From Aurelia coerulea (lineage: Eukaryota; Cnidaria; Scyphozoa; Semaeostomeae; Ulmaridae): a stretch of 64,000 bases of DNA. Positions 1-14,100 of the stretch are shown piece by piece. The stretch's first letter is position 1, and each line of letters begins with the position of its first letter. The DNA is taken from contig CM076948.1 in the NCBI GenBank assembly GCA_039566865.1, forward strand, positions 19,541,001 through 19,605,000. The letters run 5' to 3'. The notes under the pieces were generated by a model, which searched no databases, was not told where the DNA came from, and saw nothing but the letters and a program-made list of their open reading frames with translations. Made by a program: the position numbers and the translations under genes.

Positions 1-1997
1 GATTTAACACGACAAGGACTGGTAGGTACGCGCAGTAAAACTAACATGTTGGCTCGGATAAAACTGGCAATGTAAACAATGCGCTCAATAACTTTTTGGT
101 AGCGGCAAAACGACTTTTTTTGGTACGGGTGTCAGAGTTTATCCGTGGCCTAATTTAATTTAATTCGCATTGATTGGATAACTTTCGTTTCGGCACTCGG
201 CACAGCGAATTCTCTTAAATAGCTGCAAGCAGTCTCGAGGCCGGTTTATTTAAAATTTCTTAAGGATATCTGGGTCGAGTATTATTTTATAACAATTATG
301 AAGGGTATAACGCTTTGAAGAAGAAATGTATCTTTCTAAGAATTAATTATTTTGTACGTTATAAAATGAATTGAACTATTGAATGCACATAACGAAAATA
401 TTGTCCTATTTCCTGAGTAATGCCTTTTAGTTTAACGGTTGTAAGAAAGCAATCCGGGTGGGAAGAGACAAAGCAGAAACTGCGCACGAATACGGACAAG
501 TCGTAACTTTGAGCCCTCTAGCTCCCAGCAACAGATCCCAAATTAAAGAAACAACTGATAATTTCTTCCTTGGGCCTCAAACTCTTCATTTTTCGTTTCA
601 AAAAGATTATGCAACCATACATTTTCCTGAAGTAAGAATGCACGATGATGTCATTTTACGCAGCTTCTACTCTGTCGGTGGGAGTAGGAAACTATCACGT
701 CAGTCAAAAATATTAACTGTACTGTATGTGCAAAAGAAATAGATTGTAAAGACTCTCCGTATATGTTTGAAAATTGCTGATTTTCAGGATGAGATCAAAT
801 GGCTCAAAGAGAAGGAATAATAACGGTTTCCATGGGTCTTAGAAATGCCAGATATGTAGGTCAAAAACATAAGTTGTCAGCAAGATTTCAATATTGTTTT
901 AGTTCTACAGCATCTTTCCAGTGACAATAGCAAAGAATGAAATGTAGAGACCCACGTTATTTTTTCACTAAAATCGAGCTTGTTTTCTAAATTAACGGGT
1001 CTCTTTGCTGGGACGACTTCTAGGGTTCTCTAAAAACGAATGGAAATTGCAACAAAATTACAATTTCCTCCAGCTTTCAGCTTCAGAAATACTACCAGAA
1101 TCATTATCTTTGGATGTAAAAATCCTAGCCAAATTGGTTTTCCCTTTTTGTGAAATCATTCGCCTGCCTGACGTACTTCAGTTTCAATTGGGATAAACTA
1201 TGCAGTTACCATTGCTGTAAGACTCTATTTGTACTGCAGCGATAAAACTTTGAATTAGTAAAAAATAGAGTATTGGATCGCCTATCCGTTTATACAAGAA
1301 AAGTTTATTCGCAACACCGTCTTCTTTGCCTATCCATAAAAAAATTGTACTTAGTATGACAGTGTTAAAGGCAGTCTGTCACGCATCTGATTGGGTGATA
1401 ATGACAATGTAAAGAATAGGAGAATTGAATGGTTGCTGATCTCACTGACTTTCTACGACCGTAGAAAGTGATAACGATTAGCCCTCCTTTGTTCCAAATA
1501 CACAGATTCACAAAGGCATCCGTTGTGTGGAGCTCTGATTTTATTGCAGCCAATCAGATGCGTGACAGACTGCCTTTAACTGACATCCCGGAACCAAGTA
1601 TAGATTACTGAGATTTGCATAACCTTACAAAGTGGCAATGGAAAACAAACATTTGGCTATGATTTCCGGTTCTACTCACTTCATGCATATGTCTGGAAAT
1701 TTTTTGTGTTAGCGCTTAGCAGAAACTAATGGGATCTTTTTACCAATAACTTAGCAGACAATTATAGCAAACAAAGTTGTTAATTATCGCCCAAGAAAAA
1801 TTCAATTTCGTTATTTTAACTGTCTAGGGAATATTCAGGACTTTGAAAGGCATTTTGATTAAAAACGGGCAGTCCCCTCGGTAAGCAGTAACAGCTTCTT
1901 CTCTTATTTGGCTCAATTCTCTACGTGGCTCAGCGTACAAACAACTATACTTGTAAATCCTTTGAAGAAATCTGCTCTTTTTCTACAATTCAGATAT
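1..1997. other. 3' flank of GLG1, including its 3' UTR
   Basis: No coding region recognised; the short ORFs here show no family features. The GLG1 3' UTR must run leftward from 1997. The AATAAA-like signals readable on the minus strand (plus tttatt) are at 1540-1545, inside a small transposon, and at 1304-1309. I cannot tell which is used. Confidence 0.5.
1365..1579. mobile_element. TTAA-ended MITE with 30-bp perfect terminal inverted repeats
   Basis: The left end begins TTAAAGGCAGTCTGTCACGC; the right end is its exact reverse complement over 30 bp (1365-1394 and 1550-1579). TTAA at both borders suggests a piggyBac-type target, which is inference. A degenerate relative lies at about 9640-9835. 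Confidence 0.8.
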
Positions 1998-2165
1998 TTA
2001 TCGATCTTTATATTCTCTAGCGACCCTTTTAGTAATGCGTCCACAGAAAAGTCCCCCAACGAAAATGACTGCAAGAATACATAAAGTCACCGTGTATATA
2101 TATTGGCGTCTAGGCGATGCATGCACTTGGTCCATAATGTCACTCAAACTCTGGAAATGAGCAGT
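1998..2165 (-). CDS. GLG1: GLG1 exon 28 (last): membrane anchor and cytosolic tail
   Basis: Residues 1165-1219 and the stop, phase 0 in. Acceptor ttgttttcag. A juxtamembrane segment (SLSDIMDQVHASPRR) is followed by a hydrophobic helix at about 1186-1204 (YIYTVTLCILAVIFVGGLF) and the tail CGRITKRVAREYKDR. Human GLG1 ends almost identically (CGRITKRV.RE.KDR). In vertebrates this short tail governs Golgi retention and trafficking. The intron upstream is 7.1 kb, the longest in the gene. Confidence 0.97.
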   Translation of the reverse strand, partial: TAHFQSLSDIMDQVHASPRRQYIYTVTLCILAVIFVGGLFCGRITKRVAREYKDR

Positions 2166-5100
2166 CTGAAAACAAGAACAGTATAAAATGATTAATTTCA
2201 ACAAAGGGCACTTTCTGGGAATGGATTTCTGAATTTCAAACGGAGGATGTCTTCGCGTGACGCAATTATTTGTACGAGTCTAAAGCCAGAATTATAAAGA
2301 AAACATTCATCACAGTTTGGGATTGTTGGTAAACTTACAACGTGATTCCTTGTATTCGTTCAATATTTCTAATCTGATTTTTTGTCTTATATCAGACAGC
2401 ATGTCCTATAAAACTGTGCCCGTTAGTGTGGCTGCTGTGGAAGAGCTGCCGCTTTATTTCACTCGGTTTTTGCACAGCTGCACAAGTCCGGCTTTAACTT
2501 AGAGCTTGAGACCTTGTCTGAGTCAATCTCACAAGTGGTTGCTCATATATGGCACAGATAAGGCAAAACAACTGGTTGCTTCAAAAAGGGACTTCCATTG
2601 TTCTCCAGCAGTTAAAGGGTTCTGGCGTTATATTCCAATTTTCTCTACATTTTTAAAAGAATTGACAGTGTTGTCTTATGGAAAAGCAACACTATTGACC
2701 CTTTCAAAACGCAGAAAAGATTTAAATATAGCTTGGTCACTGAACAGAAACCAAGAAACGGACTTTCTCAAGGAATCATCATGTTGCTTTGCTTCCTTCA
2801 GACAATCGGAAAATGTTGAATTTTTGAAAATAAACTACTTTCAACATTGAACAGGGAACATCTTTGCCAAATCATCTACCATAAAAATTTACTATCGACT
2901 GGACATTTCGGTGGCCTACTGAGTGAACTGCTAAATCCAACTAAAGCAGTATTTTATTACTTTACTGAAAATGTTAAAGTGCCACTGAAGTGTATTAGTC
3001 AAAAAAATTTTACTACGTTTCCTAATGGAAAAATCATCGATGATTCGATTGACGTAAATATTTTTTCATTTTGGTGCCGGGAAATGCCATTTTTTTGGTG
3101 TTTTTACCCCTTGGTCTTGCGAAAAGAGCCTGGGCCTAGTGACGTAGAATGATTTATCAAGCGTTCCATTCAATTCATCACACACGAACACACCACTGTG
3201 AACGACTGGAAGGAAGGTTCCTGGCTGCCAATGTGCCGTGAGGAAAAGTGAAGATTATTACATGTTTTGCCGAGACTTTGGAGATAAATTGGATTCCAAT
3301 CGCATCAGTAGTACCAAGTGACCACGGGATGATAAAACACAAATGCTACGGAGTGATGTAGCCGGTTTAAAACTGTTTGAAAGCCGCCGTTTATTGACGA
3401 TGATTTAGGCCCTCTTGCCCGCATCAAATTCGGAGAAGAGGCGATGATGGCGATATTTTGCCGAGACTTTGGAGATAAATTGGATTCCAATCGCATCAGT
3501 AGTACCAAGTGACCACGGGATGATAAAACACAAATGCTACGGAGTGATGTAGCCGGTTTAAAACTGTTTGAAAGCCGCCGTTTATTGACGATGATTTAGG
3601 CCCTCTTGCCCGCATCAAATTCGGAGAAGAGGCGATGATGGCGATATTGAAATCATCAATTACGGCATGTTGGGAGATCAGATATTCCAATTAATGGACA
3701 CCTGGAAGTGCTTCTACAATTAAATGGTGAGAATTTGTGCTTGAATGCTTTATTTGTTTTTCTTTCATGTGTTGATGTGATGGGTCATTTGAATTGGTGT
3801 TCGTTGTGATTGTGAGGCTTTTCACCAACACTCGAGCAAACATGTCTTGACCAGAAGCACGAAGGGGATCAGATATGAGTTTTCTGCAAACTTATTAAAT
3901 CGGCAGTAACCTAAAAGGAGCGAATCAAGTGAGCCTAGATGGTATGAAACTGAACATGATTTTTGTTACCAAGATTTGCGGTTATCTGTTATTATTGCAA
4001 CAAATAGAAAATCAAGGTTTGCCTGGAAGGTAGCCAATGTAGAAAGATGAAGTTTTGCCTTTTTATCACACTGTGGTTGGTTAGCCAATTCAGAGTTAAA
4101 TATTTTGCTATTTATTGTTATTCAGGTCCAACAAATCTGGTATAAACATTGCTTAGACCATGGTTGACTCCAATTGGATGAGAATATTCCATGCAAAATG
4201 GCCTAGAACTTAAACCTGCAGGACAAGCTGGAAATTCAAAATTTTATGGATACCAAAACATTTTACAAGCAACTGAAACTTTGCCACTGATGCTATTTTG
4301 TATTGTATTGTATTGTATAACAAGAAAAGAGTGTGGCTTATCTTAAACAGTGAATTCCACACATGGCAGCATTATTTTTCTCAGCCCAAAATTCTAAGTC
4401 TAACACAGTCTCTTGGCCTCACATCACAATACCTGATATTTCTTGTCACAGGAAAAAATAAGTTCAGCTTTTGTTATGTGGTTTCATAAAAAGTTGAAAA
4501 TAGATTGCAGAACATTGAAAGGAGATGAGGTGGGAATCATCCTAAATATGTTTTCATAAAAAGTAAAAAAATTAACTCGGACTTTAGGGCCCAGTTTTAC
4601 AATAGCAGTAAATCCTTCTGCAAAATGAAAGGTATGATCTGTTTCAAGTGAGGATGGTAGTATACTCTACAATATAAAGTTAGTTTGAAGGATTTGGGAA
4701 AACCAAACTCCAAATAACGTTTCTCAATTATGTTTGATATTCAACCTAATGTCTCATTCTATTCCTGCCCTGACCATCCTCCAAGGGCAACCCAGGGGTC
4801 AAAGAATTGCTTGTACAGATGCCTCAGGGGATGGGGCAAGTCTTTTGGCAAATGCCCAGGGACTTGGCACTAACACATGCATACTCCCAAAAACTTTATA
4901 AGCAAACGCTATAATCACTACTATTATCAAATGCCCCTGGAAGCAGGGGAAAATTTGCAGTCAAATGCATGGGGCCAGGAATATTTTATGAGCAAATACC
5001 CATGGGTGTCCCAGGGAAATGACCAGAGTAGGAATTGAACAAGACATAGGGCCACACCACAGTTTCCAAATGTTGTAAAATAGGCCTTGTATGCAGTTGT

Positions 5101-8100
5101 TGAGTTCTTTACATGTACTTCCTCGTGTTCATTGTGACTTGTCTCAATGATAGTCTAAATGCAGGGAGTGTAGGGCAAATAAAGTTGAATACTCTTAGGG
5201 AGTAAGCCTACAAATTGAGCAGTCAGCAGTCACAAGATCATCAGGCATCATGAGTCACAAGATCATCAGGCATCATGAGTCACATACCTGGTAAACTCAT
5301 GACTTGCATGCTAAGCTTCCCACCAATCAGAATTGTGGGAACCTCCCCCTTTAGTGGGTAGTAGCCTTATTTGGGTATATCTAGAACTGGTATATAAGGT
5401 CTGCACACCATAGTAACAGCACTTTTTAGTCTCATGGCCTGCTAGCTGAGTTTTCTGAACCTCACCCTCCCACCACTTTCTGTAATAGTATTTCAGTAGC
5501 TCAACTTAATCACTAGGGGACAATTACATAACAATTGTATGTAATTATTTGTAGTTCAGTTAATAGTATTAATTAGGTTTGTGGTATATTATCTGGTTAT
5601 GTGTGTTTAATTGTGGTTCAAGAGAATTCAACTTTTGCCCAACACTGCCTCTTTACTAAGACTCCTCTGATTTAGGTGTTCATTGTGACTTGTCTCAATG
5701 ATAGTCTAAATGCAGGGAGTGTAGGGCAAATAAAGTTGAATACTCTTAGGGAGTAAGCCTACAAATTGAGCAGTCAGCAGTCACAAGATCATCAGGCATC
5801 ATGAGTCACAAGATCATCAGGCATCATGAGTCACATACCTGGTAAACTCATGACTTGCATGCTAAGCTTCCCACCAATCAGAATTGTGGGAACCTCCCCC
5901 TTTAGTGGGTAGTAGCCTTATTTGGGTATATCTAGAACTGGTATATAAGGTCTGCACACCATAGTAACAGCACTTTTTAGTCTCATGGCCTGCTAGCTGA
6001 GTTTTCTGAACCTCACCCTCCCACCACTTTCTGTAATAGTATTTCAGTAGCTCAACTTAATCACTAGGGGACAATTACATAACAATTGTATGTAATTATT
6101 TGTAGTTCAGTTAATAGTATTAATTAGGTTTGTGGTATATTATCTGGTTATGTGTGTTTAATTGTGGTTCAAGAGAATTCAACTTTTGCCCAACACTGCC
6201 TCTTTACTAAGACTCCTCTGATTTAGTTATGCAAAAAAATGTGAGTTGTATTTAAAAAAGTTAACAAACAAACTGTGGTTCTATCTGACATTGGTATTGA
6301 CATTATACCAAAGAGTTCCAATCAGGGATATCAGCAGGGAAGGGTTATTTTTATTTACAAAATTGTCTTTGCTGTTCATCAGGCATATTTAAACTGGCAA
6401 CTGTGTTTTTCCCTGCCCAACTTCAGTATTTCTTTTAAAATTTGCATGTAGCAATAATCCGGTAGCAATAATCCATTTAACATCATTACTGCTTATTTCC
6501 TGTTATTTTCTTACTGAGCATCTGTAGCCAAACTGAAGAAAAATATTGGTAGAGGGGCCATCACCATAGCTTCTCATACTCACAGGTTGAAGAAAATCAC
6601 AGGCAGTGTTTGTCAAATTCTCTGGATACAACTTAGTGAACATTACACATCTTTTTTACAAGAAACCAGCCATAAGAAGCTCAGCTCTCAGGTTGCCAAA
6701 AAATTAAGAAACTCCAGTTCTAGGAAAATTTAACTTAAGAAACTATTTATTCGAATAAAGAAACTCCTCAGCTTAATTTTACTTCATTTTTACTTGTAGC
6801 ATATTACTTGGAAGGTGCCTGAGCTTTTATCAGAAACATAGAAAGGAAGGACACTGGGGGCATATTCCCCCCAAGATTTTGCAATAAAAAAGTGTGCTTT
6901 CTATTTCAGCAAGTGCCCCTTCAGCTTTATGAGAAAGTGCCCTTGAAGTGTCATGCCCCCCAAGTTTGAGATGCTTCCTACATCCCTGTCTTTTATAAGA
7001 AAGAATTTGAGTCACTACTGAAAGTTTCTTAACATCATCAGATTTGCAGTTCTCAGAGTTAAAAGTTTCTCAAAGGTTTCAACAATCTTTGTATTTATGG
7101 CCTTTGCCTTTGTGAATATTTGAAAGCAACATTTTTTGAAGCCTTTCCAGTGTTGGACATTTACTCAAGTACCTCCTGAGTAATATCAGACAGAAAACAA
7201 GTGAAAATAAAGTACAAATATGCTGAGGATGTCCTTTATTAAAACTTAATAGTTTCCTAAGTTATATGTTCCCAGTATTGGAGTCTCATAATTTTGGGGG
7301 ATCTTAGAGTTGAGTTTCTTGTAAGCAGTTTCTCATAAAAAGCATGTGTAAATGTCTAAAAAATAGAGAGGCTTCAACAACTTTGTTCTGAAATTTTCAC
7401 AAGGGCATCGGTAGTAGACATGGAGATTGTTATATACAGTAGAACCTTGAAATCTGACAATTTTAAGAAACTCAATACTGGTTCAAATTCTTAGTTTCTT
7501 CCAAAATAAGTGGTTTAATTTTGCACTGAAAGTACATTATCCAAGAAACAGGAAAATAGAGTTTGATCTCAAGATTTTATTCCTCTTACTACTCTTATTT
7601 GGTACCTACTCTTACAAGATCAATGGCAGCATTATACTCCATAAATAAACAGGGGGTAAACTAACTCTTTGTCAAAATATATGTAACTGTTTCAGTATCT
7701 TGAGGCAGTGAAGGCTGTCGTCAGGTCATCTTCATTTTCAAATCCAATTCTGTTTGCACTGAGATCATTTTTCATCAAAGAGATTATTGAACAGATATGC
7801 CAAATGAGTTCTGCATCTGCTCTTCATCTTGGTTGACTTGATCTTTCATTTCATCTAAAATATTAAATAAAAATTCATAACTCAATGAACAGCAGTCATT
7901 TGGTTAACAAGAGCCAAAAATAACTGCATCTGCTTTGCATTTTTAATTATTTAGGTAACAGGCACCATACAAAAACGGTTTCCACCAGGTTGAGAGCATT
8001 TTCCTATCTGTATGGTTTAGAAACTAGGACCACAAAAGGCAAGGAACGGTCCTCAGAATTTGGGGTCACGAGACCGACCTGTTACCATCTGTGCATCCAC

Positions 8101-11100
8101 AGTGCTTTCATTCAAATCAAATCTGAAAATACCATTTCATTCATTATAATTCAAAACGGTCCTCGATACTAAACTTAAAACAATCACTGCATCGATATGC
8201 TACACCGTCAAATCTCAGAGAGCAGCAACACAAGCACAACAAAACTTGCACTCACCTGAAGGAATGAACTCGGGATTTTTTCTTCGCTCCTCAGACCAAC
8301 ACAGCATAATCTCTCAGCTTCCAGACATTGATACTATGTTGATCTTACGACGTCTTAGCAGTCTAATTTCGTCAAAAAGCCAAGTGTAAAATGTAAATCA
8401 ATATTCTCTGCAGAAAACAGGCTCGTCGAGAGAGTCTTGTTGCTTCAGCTGCCAATAGGCCGCCTAATAACCCTTTTGCGTAGATACCATGCTTATACCA
8501 AGTTCTCGATGATTCTGCTCTTGTTATGGAAGTTTTCGCGAGAACCTGCGAGCTCGTGATTATATCTCATGCAGCTGGCGTTGTTAAAGTCACCAGAAAG
8601 TGGCATTTTCTGCTTTTTAAACAGTTTACCAGAGGCTTCGCGGCGAGCTTCGCGTGACTTCCAGTCTGAACTGCAGTTAAAAACATACACGCCATCGCCA
8701 CAGCGAGTGATAAATCAAAGTACGTCACACATTCCTGTTTGGCCGCGCAATATTTTTCGCACAAAGAAACTTGATAATTGGCACTTTAGGGCTTAAAATA
8801 AGATACTTATAGAAACAATATACAGGAAATAATTACATCATTCGATTCAGCGGCTCTTGTTTATTCGTAATCATTACAAAAATGGCATTATCAAAATTTT
8901 CACTGCTACACTTCAGTGGCACTTTAAGGGGCCCCTAGGAGCTGCTCCAACCCAGACTTCCATCCGTTACACCACTGTACCTTGGACACAGATAGTGTGC
9001 CATGCAGGACAATACTCCGTAGCTCCTTAAACACATCATCCTACCTAAAACAGAGCACTATAAAGCAAGAAAATAATGTTTTGCTACCATCCCTTTCAGG
9101 ACCCCTATAAGTCGCCAACCCTCTCGGGGTCCCTAGAGATGCGAGCCCCTTAGTTTTTGAAGTGAAGATAACCTCAGTCCCTTATTCTACTGCTGCTAAG
9201 ACTACCCAAAGGGGTACGACTTTCTCACTTACGCAAAGGTATAATAGCCCCCTACCCAGTTCCAAAGGTATATTCAACAAAGTATTCATACAGAAAAGGG
9301 CTAAAATTTCTTACCACGTCCACAGCACTCCACAATTCCATTCTCTTCCGTAGCAACTTTCTGCATCCTTTTACCAGTTTTAGATTTTTTGAATTGTATA
9401 CTTCCAATAAGCACTCTACAACTGTAAAAGCAACAAGTGTGACCAATCAATTTGTCTGAAGGCTGCTAGCGTGTGTTGCAGACCACTTGAAAAGGAAAGG
9501 AAAGTGGTCTGTGTAACGGAGCGCTAATCCGTGTTCAGAAATTTTCTTCAAAATCTGAAGAAAAATTAGTATATGCAACTAATAATTCACATAATTACTA
9601 TTTGTTTTGTCATCTGAAAGAAAAGCCTATCTCATGCGAAGAACTCGCAGTACAATAGTACGATATACAGAATGGGAGATTTGAATGCCTGCTAATCCTA
9701 TTGACTATTTGCCACCGTAGAAAGTGATACTGTTCAGTCCTCATTTGTTTCAATTGTCACTGACTTCAGCCCTCATTTGTCACTGACTTCATTGCAGCCA
9801 ATCATATGCGTGAAAGAATGCCTTTAATCATTTCGCAATTCAATTCATCGTCTGAACATGCATTTGCGCTCCGTTACACAGACCACTTTCCTTCCCAAGT
9901 GGTCTGGAACACAGGCTAAAGGCCGCTGGCTTACCACGGCAAGCAGTTTCGGTGTACCGTAAAAGCTCTATTAATCCCCTTCCCTATTAAGCCCACCCCC
10001 TTCCCACTTATATCAAATTCCAGAGGTTACCAAAGATTTCCCATTAGTGAGCTAAACAAATTTGCATGTTAATTTTGATATGGTTTTAAACCGCAAAATG
10101 TGGAATAAAAGGACAAAAAAGTGTCCAAAACTAAATAAGCCCCCGGAGGCTTAACAGAGCTTTTACGGTTATCTTAATTATTGGGTAAATATTATATCAT
10201 TAATCCTAAACATTAATCCTGTCATAGACCACTTTGTATGCGCCCATAATCCTACGAATGAAAACCTTCCAAATTTCCACCTTCGCACATTACAAATAAA
10301 AAGAACACAAACCTTTGCCTTCTTTGGTTAAAGTATGATCACAATATTTTTCAATGTCAATATTACATGTTTGGGATAAGTGAGGATCAGCATGCACATC
10401 TACCAAGGCCTCTCCAACAAGCCTTTTTACTTCCTGCAATAAAAAACTGCGAATTAGACTGCGTTCACACGATGCCGGTACATTTTGAAAACGGTGAAAA
10501 ATGTGACGGATAGGCCTACCGTTCACACGTAAATGGCACAATTTGAAAACGGCAGATTTGAAAACGGTAGATTTTGAAAACAGAACTCTAACCGGCACAT
10601 TTTGAAAACGGCATCGTATGAACACTCGAAAATGATGAAAGCGGAACATTTTTCAACGCTTTCAAAACGAGGCTAATTGGCTTTGGCGCGAAAATCCAGC
10701 CTCGTTCTCGTGGAGCTTGCAAAGAGTTTATAGCCGTCACAATTTCTGGCGTTTTCGACATTTTGCCAGTATCGTGTGAACGCTAGCTCAAATTTTGCTA
10801 CCGTCACATTTGTCACCGTTTTTAAAATTTGCCGGCATCCTGTGAACGCAGTCTAAGTTTCATCATCTCAACAAGAAAAAAGACCTGGCATGAGTAATTC
10901 TTCCTGCTACCCTTCCGCAGATTTTTATATATCCTGTACAGCAGCTAAACAGTAGGCTTTACAATTCTCCTATATTTTGGTGTGTAATACACACATTTAA
11001 TGCTGAGCTTCTGAATTAGATAACTGAATATTTACAGCAGATGCGTAGATCCACCGGGTGTCCCAAAAAAGTTCCCCCATTTGAAAAATCACCACAATTT

Positions 11101-14100
11101 GATGACATGGCAGATCTTCAAATTTCTTCTTTTTCGGGTAGATAAAGGACTAAACTATTTTCCAACACAGCTGATCTTGCAATTGATTTAAAATGAGCAA
11201 ATTTAGCTCTTTTAAGGGCTGCCTAAGTCAACTTTACTATTCATATTTAACCATAATTGTGTCTCTCAACTTGGAATGTCTTAATACTCGGAATGTTGTA
11301 ATACCTAGTTTTGTCAATAGCATGGAATGTCAATGAAAAGAATCAATTCAGCATGATTGTTGTCACTTGCCTCATCCTTTAATGAGTATTAATTTTGGGG
11401 CACCCGCCCGGTATCTATCCTTTTCTTTCAAAACTCATCTTCCTCTTTCGCAAACTCATTTCATATGATAATAATGATATATGATAATAATTCCTTTATT
11501 AAGGTTGACTTCTTGTCCAGCTAATATGCTAATTAACGCCAACCAAAACATAAATACACGTTTTTAATAGCATTAAATCAAATTTACAAAGAAACTATGC
11601 AATATATAATCAAACTCCGACTATAAAAACCTTAAATTATCGATATAAAATCCACATAGTCTGCAATTGCAATCAAAATCGTAGCTTTGATGTTTTCCTT
11701 TGAAGCTTTTTTTTTCTTCCGACCTAAGATGGAGGCCGCACGTGCATTGGCTGCGAGTCGGAAATTTGGATTTATTTGGGTGTGGAAAGTCGAAGTTACC
11801 TTCTTTTCACTAATGTGAAAAGAAAATGCATAATTATTTAAATTCATCTAAACACACCTGATATTATCTTAGGATAGGGGGGGCTCTCTCCTCGATTAGT
11901 TTACCTATTGAGAGAGCTCCTCCTTTAAGTAATTCCCTGTATGCAATTTATTTTGTTCCTCCTTGTATTTGTATATTGTATTAAGTTTTGGTATTACTGT
12001 ATTAATTTTTGTAACTTATCTTTTATCTTTGTAGTTTAGTCATGTGTTTGTATAGTTAGTAGTTAGGACTATAAATTGTATATTGTGGAATTTAAAATAT
12101 ATGAACTGAACTGAACTGAAGCTGTTTAATGTCTGGGACTGGCATTGCATGCCATATCCTGGATCCAAGAAAACGTGCATTTTTAATATCATACCATCCC
12201 AGCTTACCATCCCAGCTTCAGGCAGCTTTCTCAGCTTCTTTCATATTTGCAACATGAATAATCAACCGCATACATCTCCATATTTGCGATCGCTTATTCC
12301 TGAAAACCACTGCCGGTATCACTACTACAAATCGTGTATATTCAGTGTTTGTCTATCTATCTGGAGAAAAGCTTGAGATTCTTCAAGTGACATATCAAAA
12401 TGCTCAAAATTGAGCCACTTCACTTGCATTAATCAGGACAAAATATTAACACTTTACCTCTTTACATGCTTTTCTCATAAGGTGGGGGTAATTTTCCTTC
12501 AAACAATCCGTCATTTTAGCATGGCCTTTGTCTTGCATTTCTTTGCTGCAGAATTTCTTCATCTAGGAGGCAAATCGAGGTGTATTTAATATATTTAAAT
12601 CAAATATTTGACACATTTAATATATTTGATTATAATGAGCAAATGCATTTAAAGATATGACTTGGGCCACGGTGGTAAATCGATGCAGTGACGTTAGCGT
12701 TTTCGAAAAGCTCCGTTTTCACCTGTCCACATGATGACAAGAAAACGGCGTTTTTGAAAAAAAATCCTCTCTGGAGAGCGGTCACCGAAAACGCCGTCTA
12801 CGTGTGAATGCGAACTAAAAACGGTTAAAAAAAGATGCGTTTTCAAAACTATCCGGACACGTGTGGATGGGGCCTTGCTGCAGCGAAGTTGAACGACAAC
12901 AATACTAAGATAAACTTGAACACAATGAGCGGGATTTCGATTTATATTGAAGGTACAAAAGGGGATGGATCACAGAATTTTATCAAACTGGTAATTTTGC
13001 AGTTTTTAGGTGGGCCATGTCACATGTATTAAGAGACAGAGGAAATTCTTTTCATGAAATAGACAAATATAACAAAATCAATGAATCAAATGTTGCTCAA
13101 ACTTTGTAAACAGTTGCTAGGAGTTAACAAGCACACGTCGAATGCTGGTTGCAGAGCTAAACTAGGCAAGCAACCACTCCTGCTGATTGGAGCTAAATCT
13201 TTCATAAATAATTGGATAAGGATCATAGATAGTGAAACAAATATGATTTTCAAAAATGCATTAAAAGTCAACAGGAATTTTCAACTACGATAGACCTCAA
13301 AATTGAAGGATATCCTTCAAAGACATGGGCTTGGCTACATTTGGGAGTACCAATTTATCTCAGATCGAGCTATATACTGGAAAAACTATTTAAATGCGGT
13401 AAACATACGTTGAAGAGATGACTACCAACGTTGTCAACCATAAGGAGTCAACCAAAACTAAGAACATACCGTTTCCTAAAAAACGATTTCCTGGTGGAAT
13501 ATTATTTACTCAATACAGGAAACATAAAGACAAGAGTGGCTTGTGGGTAAGTTTAGACTCTCTGACCATCGACTAGCAATAGAAACTGGAAAATTTTCCC
13601 AGATGTGCAAAGTAACCCAAGATGAAATTCATTGTCTTGCAACATGTCAGATCAATATGGGACAAGCCGCGATGTCCTTTTTGACGACATCATAAAATCA
13701 AAACCCAGCTTCATTGTTTATGCATTCCAAAGACAAGTTCGTTTATTTGATACAAAATAGATCAGAATTGATACATAAGTTTATCGAATCGAGCTTGCTC
13801 GCAAGCTATGAACACATAAATAAGACACATGCCGATCCATCTTGAAGCTTTAACTACTTTTGCTTATAATTATGTTTAGTATAATTGTTTTGATCTGTTC
13901 TGTTTAGTTTAGTTATCTCGTCTAGCTGTTGAGCTGCATGACCGTAGTGTTATGTCAGATTATTGGAGAACTAAATTGAAATTTAAATTCAAATCAGTAG
14001 TTAAATGGTTAGCCTATGCATCATCGTAATGTCTTGCTCTTGATATCAATATCGGGAAGTGGCGACAATAAGGATTTTGTAAAACTTGGTCTGTTCTGTT

